A stretch of DNA of 64,000 nt, taken from assembly GCF_001457815.1 (NCBI RefSeq), contig NZ_LN898218.1, forward strand, positions 1 to 64,000. Reading direction: 5' to 3'. Below, in pieces: positions 51,491 through 61,200 of this stretch. A program made the translations under genes and the position numbers. Source of the DNA: Vitreoscilla massiliensis. GTDB lineage: Bacteria > Pseudomonadota > Gammaproteobacteria > Burkholderiales > Neisseriaceae. Each line of letters starts with the position of its first letter. Position 1 is the stretch's first letter. The notes beneath the pieces were generated by a model, which saw only the letters and a program-made list of their open reading frames with translations, ran no database searches and was not told the origin of the DNA.

Positions 51491-53557
51491 TTATTTCGAT
51501 TTATTACGCTGTTCGATTTCCCAAGCTTCACGGTCACTTTCAAACATAAAAAGCGGTGGCTTTTGAACCGATACTGTTTCTACTTCATTGGCACCATTAG
51601 CCAGCAACAAACCAAAGTCGGGTTGGTGTTCGATTGTTGGATATAGCTCGGCTTGAGCAATAGCAATGGCATCCTGTTTTCGCTTGGTGATGCCTTCAAC
51701 ACGCTTCTTACGTTGTTGATCAATTACAGAAACAGGGAAAGCAGCCACCTTGTTTCCATCCCATAAAGCTTTGCAAATAAACTGACCATCCATGCGCTTG
51801 ATTAAAACCATTTCGGGGTTGTGCAAGTCATAGCCAACGCGGACTTTCCCACCGCTAAATTCAGCCAATGCCTGACTAAAATAAATATTATTGAATAGCT
51901 CAACTTGTCCGCGATTGGCGGTGCGAATTTCTTCTGGCCGAAACATCATGTCCAATTCATCTTGGCTCAATGGCACCACGGTCTTGCCTAGCTCTTTCAA
52001 CCGCGCTGCTCGATATGCCGATGGTGTTCCATACTGTTTATTACTGGCCTTCATCAATTCACTGTGCTCATGGCGGTTGTTGTAATCATCAAAAGCCTTA
52101 GCCAAATCGACCATGAACTGTTCAAATTTTGGTAACTTAGCGCGGTTGCGCCGTTGCTCTGTGTTTAATTCCTTTTTCTTGTTTTCTGCATTCATGGCGC
52201 TGTTTACTTTGCGCAATGTCATGGTTTTGGTTGAGTTGTCAGCATCATTGCCCACATAAGTGGCGTAGGTGCGTGCCAAAGGTATCGTTACGGTTTCCCA
52301 TAAGCGCTCAATAATGCCGCGTCCTTGCGGGTTGCCTGGCAAGCCTGTTGGGTGTTCAATTCCCAAGCGTGGCAAAATACCCGTGATGTCTGCATCAACC
52401 ATCTTGCCTGTGGGGCCACTACCGTTATCGGTGTAATACATCAGCGGAGGGTCGTTAAAGCTCATGGCCACTCGCAGCGCATCAGCATGGGCAACTGTGC
52501 TTTCTGATAAACTCACGGTCCAACCAACAACAAAGCGTGTGGCAGTGTCGATGATGGCGGTAATCTCTGGCTGAAACGGCTGGCCGTGTATCGGGTGTGC
52601 CACCTTGGCTTTAAAACCATGGCCATCACCCACCCATATGTCATTTGGCTCAAAGATCAACCAATCACGTTTAACGTAGGGCAATATGGCTTTGTAAGCA
52701 CCACCAGTTTTACGGCCACGCTCACGCATGATTAACGGCATTTTTTGTACTACTCTTTCAACAGTGTGAAATGATGGAAGCTGTGCCATATCAAATCCTT
52801 TTTGGGCCCACACTTTTTCAAAGCTCTTATAAACATGTGTTAAAGGAGGGTTATTTGCATCGGCCCAAATGGGCATAAATTCAGGTAGCCATTCATATTC
52901 AATTAACGGTTTTTCAACACTGCTTAACTTTGGAGCCAAGGCCAGCAACCGCTCATTGGGTGTTTTTGCCTCACGAAACTTCAAAGTCCACTGATACAAA
53001 CTGCTAAAACTTACTGTGCGCTTTTTGTTGCCTCGGGCATTGGCCACTTCAACCATGTACATCAAGGATTCAGGTGCAACACCGGTTTTGATTTGCTCGG
53101 TCACGTAAAATGCAGCCTCTTTAAGCGGTAAGCCGCCCACTTGGTGCATTTTGTTGACCTCGGCCACGATGGCCATGCGAGCATGAGCAATATCGCGTTG
53201 TTTATCGTTTAAGCCGTTGGCTTCATCTATGGCCAAAGCCAACTGCTGTGATTTTTTGCCTACTGGAAGCTTTTTAGTTTTAGCGGGTAGCTTCTTTTTC
53301 TTAACAACACTTGGTAATGACACTGGTTGGCTTTTTTGCATGAGGTCATCAAGTTGTTTTTGCTTAATGGCATCCTGTAATTCCATTGGTAAACCATTTA
53401 ACAAAAATACTTTTTTCTTACCTCCACGCCCCAAACCAAGCACATACTCATATTGCCAACCATCACGCTTCGCAATATATTCAATAGCTTGCTTACTTTT
53501 TGGCATGTTCAGTAAGTTCATTTCGGCTAACTCAGCGGAGGAAAACTTGCTATTCAT
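51491..53557 (-). CDS. DDE transposase (Mu gpA-like)
   Basis: 688 residues from ATG 53557; a GTG three codons upstream is in frame, but AGGTG fits the ATG better. An N-terminal winged helix (SKQAIEYIAKRDGWQYEYVLGLGRGGKKKVF) resembles the MuA enhancer/operator-binding domain. Two further DNA-binding helical regions precede the catalytic core with D311 (WVGDGHG), D377 (YYTDNGSGP) and probable E417 (GRGIIERLW). A beta-barrel and a B-contact tail follow. It cuts the prophage ends and joins them to target DNA. The triad looks intact, so transposition may still work even though the portal gene is broken. Confidence 0.93.
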   Translation of the reverse strand: MNSKFSSAELAEMNLLNMPKSKQAIEYIAKRDGWQYEYVLGLGRGGKKKVFLLNGLPMELQDAIKQKQLDDLMQKSQPVSLPSVVKKKKLPAKTKKLPVGKKSQQLALAIDEANGLNDKQRDIAHARMAIVAEVNKMHQVGGLPLKEAAFYVTEQIKTGVAPESLMYMVEVANARGNKKRTVSFSSLYQWTLKFREAKTPNERLLALAPKLSSVEKPLIEYEWLPEFMPIWADANNPPLTHVYKSFEKVWAQKGFDMAQLPSFHTVERVVQKMPLIMRERGRKTGGAYKAILPYVKRDWLIFEPNDIWVGDGHGFKAKVAHPIHGQPFQPEITAIIDTATRFVVGWTVSLSESTVAHADALRVAMSFNDPPLMYYTDNGSGPTGKMVDADITGILPRLGIEHPTGLPGNPQGRGIIERLWETVTIPLARTYATYVGNDADNSTKTMTLRKVNSAMNAENKKKELNTEQRRNRAKLPKFEQFMVDLAKAFDDYNNRHEHSELMKASNKQYGTPSAYRAARLKELGKTVVPLSQDELDMMFRPEEIRTANRGQVELFNNIYFSQALAEFSGGKVRVGYDLHNPEMVLIKRMDGQFICKALWDGNKVAAFPVSVIDQQRKKRVEGITKRKQDAIAIAQAELYPTIEHQPDFGLLLANGANEVETVSVQKPPLFMFESDREAWEIEQRNKSK

Positions 53558-54041
53558 CGCATTCACCTAACAACAATTCCGGGGTTTCAACTTTGCGCAC
53601 ATTCTCACGTTGGTAGGCTAAAGCTGTGATGCTGGCTGTAAGCTCTGCAATGGTGTCGTCAGCACTGGCTTTACCCGCGTAAAACTGAGCCAAACATGCC
53701 GTTGCTTGAGCAATTTGTGCCTGTAATTCCGCTATATCCACCACATCACTTTTTTTGCCTCGTGCAATGTCAATCACCACTTTGTTGCCTTGAAACACAC
53801 ATAGGTATTCACTGATAAACTGCGCACCAACAATGTGCTCAAGTGTTACCAGACGGTTTAAAGGCAACGTGCCTTCCAACATCCAACGGCGATACGTTTT
53901 ATATTCAACACCCATCAGTTCAGCGACGCGTTTGGAGGGCATGCGATACTGTTCTGCATACTCTTCTGTTAACTCAATCGCATGATCAAGCGACGTTGCT
54001 TTATGCTTTTGCGAAATTCGTTTGCCATTTCTCATCATCAA
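53550..54041 (-). CDS. early DNA-binding protein before the transposase
   Basis: 163 residues. YAEQYRMPSKRVAELMGVEYKTYRRWMLEGTLPLNRLVTLEHI is a helix-turn-helix region; the rest is helical. It lies between ner and the transposase, overlaps the latter by 8 bases (ATGAATAG), and is probably an early regulator. Family name not recalled. Confidence 0.7.
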   Translation of the reverse strand: MMMRNGKRISQKHKATSLDHAIELTEEYAEQYRMPSKRVAELMGVEYKTYRRWMLEGTLPLNRLVTLEHIVGAQFISEYLCVFQGNKVVIDIARGKKSDVVDIAELQAQIAQATACLAQFYAGKASADDTIAELTASITALAYQRENVRKVETPELLLGECDE

Positions 54042-54095
54042 AACCTTAGTGTGCGAATCGTTTTATGTGCATTTGTTTAGTAAATCCACTATCAT

Positions 54096-54368
54096 TCAGG
54101 CATTGATTGCTTGAGGTGGAATGACTGCCTTAAACATACGTTTTGCGTAACGGCTAGGCCAAATCTCTTCAGGCTCATGTCCAAGTGCAGCAGCAATAAT
54201 GTGTTCACCTTTTGGATAGGGAGTTCGTAAAGCTGTTTTTAATGAGTCTTGATGCATATTGTTTGCAAGAGACAAAGCACGTAGCGTTAAACCTTTTTTA
54301 TTTAACTCAGCCTTAATATCGGCTGGGTGCCAATCGGCTAACACAATAGAGGCTGATTTTTTTTGCAT
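54096..54368 (-). CDS. ner: Ner-like DNA-binding regulator
   Basis: 90 residues. DWHPADIKAELNKKGLTLRALSLANNMHQDSLKTALRTPYPKGEHIIAAALGHEPEEIWPSRY is the Ner/Nlp family pattern, with the PYPKGE turn and EEIWPSRY end. In Mu, Ner shuts down early transcription and the repressor gene once lytic growth starts. It is divergent from the repressor across the operator region. Confidence 0.92.
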   Translation of the reverse strand: MQKKSASIVLADWHPADIKAELNKKGLTLRALSLANNMHQDSLKTALRTPYPKGEHIIAAALGHEPEEIWPSRYAKRMFKAVIPPQAINA

Positions 54369-54417
54369 AGTAATTCACCTGTGTGGGTTATCTTGACGGG
54401 TTATCTGTAGGGGATAT

Positions 54418-54580
54418 TACTAAACAAAAAAGTACAATGCAAATCTTTTGTTAAGTTAAAGTTTCTTTTTTGTGCAGTTGATTTGCAAGATGTTGAATCT
54501 TTTAAGTAAATTTACTAAACAAAAAACAAACTCTTTTGTTTAGTTTTTTGTTTAGTAACGATGTGGCTTCTAAACAAAAG
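54418..54580. promoter_or_regulatory. operator array between ner and repressor
   Basis: Five copies of CTAAACAAAA lie between the divergent genes: direct at 54420-54429, 54515-54524 and 54570-54579, inverted at 54534-54543 and 54546-54555. The middle three are closely packed as inverted neighbours. They are probably binding sites for the S24-type repressor or Ner and so set the lysis-lysogeny choice. Confidence 0.75.
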
Positions 54581-54597
54581 AATTTATGGGCTGATAT

Positions 54598-55317
54598 ATG
54601 GAAAATAGCTTTAAATCGCGACTCTTATTCCTATGGCAAGACACAAAACCAGCTCAAATCGCTAAAGATATAGGTTTGACTATTAGTGGAGTGCTGAGAA
54701 TTCTTGAAAAAGATACGATGCCAAAAGCAGAGACATTAATTAGGATTAAAACCTTAAAAAAATGTGACTGGAACTGGCTGATGACTGGAGAAGGTGAGCC
54801 ATTTCCAGATGCACAACATAGTCAGTTGCAAGTAAATAATGATAACTCCCCTCATACTCCTATGGTTTATGACACATTAGGTTATGAAGTGGATATAAAT
54901 GAATTTGTATTTATCCCTCGCTACAACATTCATGCTGCTGCTGGCGGTGGACATTTTAATGATGCGGAAAAGCCAATGTTTACAATGGCTTTTCGCCGTA
55001 AGTGGATTGAACAATACTTAAGAGCCTGCCCCAAAGAGCTGTCAGTTATTGATGTTAAGGGTGACAGCATGGATGGCGTTTTAAATGAACGTGATGTGAT
55101 TTTGGTTAACCACTATTTGGATACACCGGACGACGGTTTATACGTCCTCAGAATAGGTGAAAACTTAATTGTGAAACAAACCCAACAACTGCCTAACGGA
55201 CGCTTATTGGTTAGCTCAGCTAACCCTGCTTACGAGACGTTTGAAGTGAATCTACTTGAAACAGATTCTGACGTAAAAATTATTGGCAGAGTGGTTTGGT
55301 TTGGCCGACAAGTTTAA
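54598..55317 (+). CDS. S24-type phage repressor
   Basis: 239 residues. The N-terminal helix-turn-helix (AQIAKDIGLTISGVLRILEKDTMPKAETLIRI) is followed by a linker and a LexA/CI-type peptidase domain: likely cleavage at A115-G116 in AAAGGG, catalytic S157 (GDSMDG) and K193 (LIVKQ). It keeps the prophage silent and likely cleaves itself when RecA is activated, unlike the Mu c repressor, so the prophage may be SOS-inducible. It is the only early gene on the plus strand. Confidence 0.93.
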   Translation: MENSFKSRLLFLWQDTKPAQIAKDIGLTISGVLRILEKDTMPKAETLIRIKTLKKCDWNWLMTGEGEPFPDAQHSQLQVNNDNSPHTPMVYDTLGYEVDINEFVFIPRYNIHAAAGGGHFNDAEKPMFTMAFRRKWIEQYLRACPKELSVIDVKGDSMDGVLNERDVILVNHYLDTPDDGLYVLRIGENLIVKQTQQLPNGRLLVSSANPAYETFEVNLLETDSDVKIIGRVVWFGRQV

Positions 55318-55360
55318 ATGCCTTTTAACACCTGTTTAAACCTGATTAAAATCTGCCCAC

Positions 55361-55520
55361 TTTAGTTTAAAACCTGCTCATTATTTTCCAGAATATTATC
55401 AATATTTGCCTATTTTGGTTCAAAAGGCAATGCGTGTAACAACACGAAATAAAATGGCCGAAATCCAAGACAGTTAAGGATTTCAGGCCATTTTTAATTA
55501 CTCTCACTCTGGTTTAAAAG
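55361..55520. promoter_or_regulatory. right-end transposase-binding-like sites R1-R3
   Basis: Inverted copies of the left-end repeat lie at 55507-55520 (outermost), 55414-55427 and 55361-55374. The outermost is 14 bases from the terminal CA, against 16 from the terminal TG at the left. This matches a Mu-type right end. Confidence 0.75.
55453..55496 (+). terminator. rightward terminator after the repressor
   Basis: AATGGCC (55454-55460) and GGCCATT (55487-55493), with inner AAATCC/GGATTT pairing, then TTTT. Inside the prophage right end, between sites R2 and R1. Confidence 0.7.
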
Positions 55521-55534
55521 CGGACACCCCCCCA

Positions 55535-55540
55535 CAAAAT
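55535..55540. repeat. prophage target-site duplication, right copy
   Basis: CAAAAT directly after the CA that ends the prophage; identical to 16676-16681. Confidence 0.8.
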
Positions 55541-55570
55541 AAGCGGCCTGTAAACCTTACAGGCCGCTTA
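55541..55570. terminator. uptake-like inverted pair 6, displaced azurin terminator
   Basis: AAGCGGCCTGTAA and TTACAGGCCGCTT form a hairpin. Before the prophage inserted, it lay about 40 bases after the azurin stop; the prophage split gene and terminator. It now also lies downstream of the leftward 94-aa gene. Confidence 0.8.
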
Positions 55571-55608
55571 TTGAATCTGTCGCAGTGCATATGCGTTGTT
55601 ACCCCATG

Positions 55609-55893
55609 TTAAACACTGTCGGTTGCTGTCTGTGCCAGCATCGCCTCGTATGAGTCTTGTATGCCCAAGGCAGCAGCCTGTAAGCGCTGGATTTGTTCGG
55701 CACTGAAATCCAAGTCTTGCAAATGTGCCAAAGTTCTCGCGGTGCTGTCTTGAATCGTGTCCAAGGCCTGCACCACTGCCGCCGCACTGTCCGAGTGTTG
55801 CTGTGCTAACAGCGCAAACACTGCCGCCACAGAGCTTTCCAATGTTTGGATGCGCAAATACAGTTCATACAATTTGAATTCTTGTTCGTCCAT
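55609..55893 (-). CDS. small host protein of unknown function
   Basis: 94 residues, acidic and helical: MDEQEFKLYELYLRIQTLESSVAAVFALLAQQHSDSAAAVVQALDTIQ. AGGAGG lies before the ATG. No family recognised; probably a soluble helical bundle. It once faced the azurin gene across the shared hairpin now at 55541-55570. Confidence 0.75.
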   Translation of the reverse strand: MDEQEFKLYELYLRIQTLESSVAAVFALLAQQHSDSAAAVVQALDTIQDSTARTLAHLQDLDFSAEQIQRLQAAALGIQDSYEAMLAQTATDSV

Positions 55894-56462
55894 GCGTTCC
55901 TCCTGCAGTTGGGGTGACTGACACCAAATGAGCGCAGCTTAAACCCTAATCACGACGCTGGTACTGACGCACATCAGCTGCGCGACAGTTGATGCTGAGC
56001 GCCCACAAAAGAAAATACCTGCTGCAAACGCAACAGGTATTTAGAGGTCTTTGTGCGCTTCCACACTTGAAGCACACATGGCATCGGCATTGACTTTAAT
56101 CAAAACACACACTGTTTAATCAAACTGAATGCGGATGCAGTCGAACTGTGTAGTTGACCAAACTCCCCAAGTTTATTAGCCAATATGGGAGGCTTTGGAA
56201 GGCATCGCTGCGCTTACACACATCACGCTGCACTTAAATTGTGCTCTATTTGAGTATAATTAACAATCGAATACTAAGCCAAAACTCTATTATTCGAGAG
56301 ATACTTGATATTCCTCAAGCTTTCAGCAATGTTTGGCACCCAATTATCCGTATGGAATCATTGCATCCCAGCAACACATCGTTTGACCCAGCATAAGATG
56401 CCCTGCCTGCTAAGCTGCCATGATGTTCGTTTCCCTTGTGCTAAACCTTAAGGAGACACACC
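55894..56462. other. non-coding stretch with a dispersed repeat
   Basis: No supported gene in 569 bases. It holds the second copy of the 45-bp dispersed repeat at 56156-56199 and the promoter region of the alcohol dehydrogenase gene. A hairpin CAACAGGTATTT-type run near 56020-56041 (ACCTGCTG...CAACAGGT) looks like a leftward or bidirectional terminator. Confidence 0.5.
56156..56199. repeat. dispersed ~45-bp repeat, copy 2
   Basis: GACCAAACTCCCCAAGTTTA then a TTA centre then GCCAATATGGGAGGCT, matching 1857-1902 apart from the centre. Flanking bases differ. Confidence 0.6.
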
Positions 56463-57608
56463 GTGATTTCAGAATTTTTCATGCCCTCACGCAACATCAT
56501 CGGCGCCGGCGCTTTGGCCATGGCCTGTGACAAAATCGCCAGTTTTGGTTTCAAACACGCGCTGATAGTCACCGATGCGGCCTTAGAACAATTGGGTGTG
56601 GCGCAAACCGTGGCCGATTTAATCCGCGCGCGTGGCGTGCAAGTCAGCGTGTTTGCCGGTGTGCAACCCAATCCCACTGTTGCCAATGTCAACGCCGGTT
56701 TGGCGCAATTGCAGCAAGTGGGCGCCGATGTGGTGATTTCTTTGGGCGGCGGTTCACCACACGATTGCGCCAAAGGCATTGCCTTATTGGCAAGCAATGG
56801 CGGCAAGATTGAAGACTACGAAGGCGTTAACCGCTCGGCCAAACCACAATTGCCGCTGATTGCCATCAACACCACCGCCGGCACCGCCTCAGAAATGACA
56901 CGCTTTACCATCATCACCGATGAAAGCCGCCATGTGAAAATGGCCATCGTCGACGACCACGTCACGCCGATGTTGTCGGTCAACGATGCCGAATTGATGT
57001 ACGCCATGCCCGCCGCGCTCACTGCCGCCACCGGCATGGATGCGCTCACGCATGCGGTTGAAGCCTATGTGTCGACCAGCGCCACGCCGATTACCGATGC
57101 CGTGGCGGTGAAAGCCATCGCCTTAATCGCCGAATTCTTGCCCACGGCGGTGTACGAGCCGCAAAACGCCGAAGCGCGTTTGCAAATGGCGTATGCACAA
57201 TTCATGGCCGGCATGGCGTTTAACAATGCCTCATTGGGCTATGTGCACGCGATGGCGCACCAGTTGGGCGGTTTCTACAATTTGCCGCACGGCGTGTGCA
57301 ATGCCTTGTTGTTGCCCCATGTGGAGCAATTCAATTACCGCGTCGCCAAACAGCGTTTGGATGAGGTCGGTGCCATCTTGGGCGCCAACAATGCCGATTT
57401 GGCAGGCTTGAATGTGATAGACGCAATTAAGAAACTCGCCGACATCGTTGCCATCCCGAAATCCTTGCAAGAACTCGGTGTGAAACAAAGCGATTTTGCG
57501 GTATTGGCCGACAATGCGATGAAAGATGTGTGCGGCTTGACCAACCCAATACAGCCGACCCACGATGAAGTGATGGCCATTTTTGCCGAGGCTTATGCTG
57601 GGCGTTAA
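56463..57608 (+). CDS. iron-containing alcohol dehydrogenase
   Basis: 381 residues. GTG start at 56463, with AAGGAG ten bases upstream. NAD-binding GGGSPHDCAKG near 97-107; metal-binding region TGMDALTHAVEAY near 195 and VHAMAHQLGGFYNLPHG near 260-276 with the conserved histidines. Cytoplasmic enzyme of group III (AdhB/YiaY/FucO type) that interconverts alcohols and aldehydes with NAD; substrate cannot be told. It stands alone and ends at an uptake-like hairpin. Confidence 0.94.
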   Translation: MISEFFMPSRNIIGAGALAMACDKIASFGFKHALIVTDAALEQLGVAQTVADLIRARGVQVSVFAGVQPNPTVANVNAGLAQLQQVGADVVISLGGGSPHDCAKGIALLASNGGKIEDYEGVNRSAKPQLPLIAINTTAGTASEMTRFTIITDESRHVKMAIVDDHVTPMLSVNDAELMYAMPAALTAATGMDALTHAVEAYVSTSATPITDAVAVKAIALIAEFLPTAVYEPQNAEARLQMAYAQFMAGMAFNNASLGYVHAMAHQLGGFYNLPHGVCNALLLPHVEQFNYRVAKQRLDEVGAILGANNADLAGLNVIDAIKKLADIVAIPKSLQELGVKQSDFAVLADNAMKDVCGLTNPIQPTHDEVMAIFAEAYAGR

Positions 57609-57633
57609 GTGACTGAAGCAGTCATTTGGTAAT

Positions 57634-57740
57634 AAAGCGGCCTGTAAACCTTGTTATGGGGTTTACAGGCCGCTTTTGAATTTAAAACCGATGTCACCAG
57701 TGCTCTGCGAAAACATTGCACACAAACCTCTTGACGCCAT
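57634..57740. repeat. duplicated block, copy 1 (with uptake-like pair 7)
   Basis: AAAGCGGCCTGTAAACC...GGTTTACAGGCCGCTTTT hairpin, then TTTAAAACCGATGT, CCAGTGCTCTGCGA, and AAACCTCTTGACGCCAT. The hairpin likely ends the alcohol dehydrogenase transcript. Confidence 0.75.
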
Positions 57741-57816
57741 CAAGCCACTGCCATCTAAATCTGCGGCTCAACAAGGACTTAGCTCAATCCATATATCTGC
57801 ATTAGCAATCACAGTA

Positions 57817-57927
57817 AAAGCGGCCTGTAAAACCTTGTTATGCGATTTACAGGCCGCTTTTTAGATTTAAAACCGATGTATCGCCAGTGCTCTGCGAGAG
57901 CATTGCATACAAACCTCTTTACGCCAT
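57817..57927. repeat. duplicated block, copy 2 (with uptake-like pair 8)
   Basis: Same order as copy 1 with about 10% change: hairpin with TGTAAAACC arm, TTTAAAACCGATGTAT, CCAGTGCTCTGCGAGAG, AAACCTCTTTACGCCAT. The copies are direct repeats 183 bases apart. Confidence 0.75.
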
Positions 57928-58196
57928 AAAGAGGATATATCCTATGCCCACCCTGATTTAACACCACACAGCTTGTTGCTTATTCAATATGTTCAACTCA
58001 TACAATGTGTTTCCAAGCATCAAGCGGCCTGTAAGTCTGTATAGGCTGTGATAAGTTGATTTCAATCTTCATCTCACACCACTCAAACTGCTTGGCAACC
58101 TGGCTGTAAACCCATGACAGCCCATGCTTGCACCACCTCAGTTTGTTTGCCAGCAACACGCTCCATCTGATTCCATACCTGCGACACAGCCATAAA

Positions 58197-58235
58197 AAGC
58201 GGCCTGTAAACCCCCTAAAGATTTACAGGCCGCTT
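58197..58235. terminator. uptake-like inverted pair 9, putA terminator
   Basis: AAGCGGCCTGTAAA and TTTACAGGCCGCTT form a hairpin 21 bases after the putA stop. Confidence 0.75.
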
Positions 58236-58255
58236 GTGTGTGGCTTACGCCAGCA

Positions 58256-61200
58256 TTACTGCTGCAAGGTCATCAAGGCGGCATTGCCACCGGCGGCGGC
58301 AGTATTGGTGCTGCGGCTGATTTCGTGCAACAGCGGCGCCAAATCTAAACCGGCACTCAAGTCCACCAATTTCACCAAAGTGCCTTTGCGCGTGGCCAAG
58401 CTGGATTTGAGGCCAGCATCACACGCGCCCAAGCTCACGCACACTTCCAAAGGCACGGTTTGCAATTGCGCCTCGGTCAAGGCGCGCACGCCTATCGCTT
58501 CCAAGCGCGCGCTGGCAGCATGGTTCGGGCTCAAGTGCACCGCCACTTTCAAGGCTTTCAACACCGCGGCCAAGGCGGCAACGCTGAGCTCATCACCACC
58601 CGCAATCAACACGCTGCGTGGCAAATGCCAATTCAAGCTGTTGGCTTCGCCGGTTGGGCCAGTCAATAACACGCCATTGCTGTTCGGCACACTGTTGAGC
58701 AAGCAAGTCACGTGTGCTTGCCAAGCCAAGTTCTCGTCGCTGCTGATGTTGAGGCTGCGCGCCAAGGCTTGTGTGTCCACATTCGGCTGACCCACTTCGC
58801 TGCCTTGCGGCAAGCGCCATGGATTGAGCGTGGTCATGCGTTGCAAATAGAACGGACCGCCTGCTTTCGGGCCGGTGCCCGATTGGTGATGGCCGCCAAA
58901 CGGTTGCACGCCAACCACAGCGCCAACGATATTACGGTTCACATACACATTGCCCGCTTCGATGCGGCTGGCGATGTACTCAATTTGGCCGTCGATGCGG
59001 CTGTGTATCCCGTGGGTCAAAGCATAGTCTTGCGCATTGATGTGGGTAATCAATTGGTCCAATTCGCCGGCTTTAAAACGCACCACGTGCAACACAGGGC
59101 CAAACACCTCTTGGGTCAAATCGCCCAAGTCTTTCAATTCCAAAATCGTCGGCGCCACATACGTGCCACCGTCGTTAATGTCAGCCGGAATGTCCAATTG
59201 CGTCACCTTGGTGGCGACCGAGCGTTTGCGCTCGATATAGCCCAACAAACGTTGCTGCGCTTCGGCATCGATTACTGGGCCCACATCCACATCCAATTGG
59301 TGTGGACGACCGATGTTCAACTCTTTCAGGCCGCCTTTGAGCATTTCGATTACACGGTCGGCGATGTCGTCTTGCACACACAACACGCGCAAGGCCGAGC
59401 AGCGCTGACCGGCCGAATCAAACGCCGACAACAACACGTCTTGCACCACTTGCTCAGGCAAGGCGGTACTGTCGACAATCATCGCATTTTGGCCACCGGT
59501 TTCAGCCAGCAATAGCGGCATGTCGGCACGTTTGGACAAGGTGCGGTTAATCAATTGTGCCACCTCAGTTGAACCGGTGAACAACACGCCGGCAATGCGC
59601 TCATCGGCGGTCAAAGCCGCACCGATGTCGCCCTCGCCCAAAATCAATTGCACCGCGCCCACAGGCACGCCTGCCTCCAACATCAGTTGCACCGCCGCGT
59701 GTGCCATCAACGAGGTTTGTTCTGCCGGTTTGGCCACCACCGCATTGCCTGCAGCCAAGGCAGCGACGATTTGACCGACAAAAATCGCCAATGGGAAATT
59801 CCACGGGCTGATGGCGACAATCACGCCGCGTGCGGCGGCATGGTTAGGCACGAACTCCTCGATTTGCTGCGCGTAATAACGGCAGAAATCCACCGCCTCA
59901 CGAATCTCACCGACGGCATTGGTCAGGGTTTTGCCCGCTTCTTTAATCGCCAAATACAACAGCGTCGCTTGCTGCGCTTCCATCAAATCGGCGGTTTTGC
60001 GCAAGATGGCGGCGCGTTCGGCTGCCGATTTTTGCTGCCACGCGCCTTGTGCGTCTAAGGCGGCATCGATAATCGCCGGTACGCTGCTGGCAGCGGCATA
60101 CGCCACCTCACCGATTTGCTCGCTTAAATTGGCGGGGTTTTTCACTGGGTGTACTGCTTGTTGGGCAATCTCGGCCGCCGTCAAAGACTCAGCGCGGTAT
60201 TGCTTCGCACCGGCTTGGTTTAACTCGGCCTGTAAAGCTTGCAAACGGTATTCATTGCTCAAGTCTATGCCTTGTGAATTGGCACGGCTTTGCCCATACA
60301 AATTCTGCGGCAATGGTATCGCTGGGTGCGGTTGGCCGCCGGTAATGGCCAATTGTTTTAATGGGTTTTGCACCAAGGAATCGATGTCGATGTTTTCATC
60401 GACGATTTGGTTCACAAACGAAGAGTTGGCACCGTTTTCCAACAAACGGCGCACCAAATAAGCCAGCAAGGTTTCGTGCGTGCCCACCGGTGCGTAGATG
60501 CGCACACGGCGCTGCCAATTGCTCTCACCCACCACTTGGTCGTACAGGGTTTCGCCCATGCCGTGCAAACATTGGAATTCAAAGTCTTTGTCACCACCCA
60601 AGGCACGTATCGCGGCCACGGTATAGGCATTGTGCGAGGCGAATTGCGGGAAGATTACGTCGGTCGCGGCCAATAATTTTTGTGCGCAAGCCAAATACGC
60701 CACATCAGTATGCACTTTGCGCGTGTACACCGGATAGCCTTCTAAGCCATCGACTTGGGCAATCTTGATTTCGCTGTCCCAATACGCACCCTTCACCAAA
60801 CGGATCATAAAGCGATGGTTGGTGCGGCGCGCCAAATCAATGATGAAATCCAACACTGCTGGGCAGCGTTTTTGGTAGGCTTGTACCACAAAACCGATGC
60901 CTTTGAAGCCGGCCAAATCTTCGTCTTGGGCAATCGCTTCGAGCAAATCCAACGACAATTCCAAGCGGTTGGCTTCTTCGGCATCGATGTTCAGGCCGAT
61001 GTCGTATTCTTTGGCGAGCAAATACAGGTATTTGACCTTGGGCAATAACTCATTCATCACCCGTTCGTGTTGGTTGCGGTTGTAGCGCGGGTGTAGCGCT
61101 GACAATTTCACCGAAATGCCATTGCTGTCGTAGACATCGCGGCCTTTGCTGTCGCGACCGATGGCGTGGATGGCATTGATGTAGTCTTGGTAATAACGCT

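Larger units (their letters stand above)
16682..55534 (-). mobile_element. Mu-like transposable prophage, 38.85 kb
   Basis: The element starts TGTAAGG (16682) and ends CCCCCCA (55534), with TG...CA ends flanked by 6-bp direct repeats CAAAAT. The outermost transposase-type repeat starts 16 bases in from the left end and 14 bases in from the right end. It carries MuA- and MuB-type transposition genes, Ner, Gam, GemA, Mor, Mu-type head genes and a siphovirus-type tail. Its length matches Mu relatives (37-39 kb). All genes but the repressor and two cargo genes read leftward. The portal gene is frameshifted, so it may not be able to form particles. Confidence 0.93.
57609..58255. other. non-coding stretch with a duplicated block and uptake-like hairpins
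   Basis: No supported gene in 647 bases. It holds a ~107-base block in two copies (57634-57740 and 57817-57927), each starting with an uptake-like hairpin, a single copy at 58022, and hairpin pair 9 at the putA end. Confidence 0.65.

Noticed and set aside
16718..55429. GCCTTTTGAACCAAA / TTTGGTTCAAAAGGC as the terminal inverted repeats of the prophage
   Set aside because: They are the second sites in from each end. No direct repeat flanks them, while the outer TG...CA pair has perfect CAAAAT flanks and near-equal spacing to the outermost site.
58128..58790. 220-residue plus-strand frame across the putA 3' end
   Set aside because: Antisense shadow of putA; no start signal or family features.
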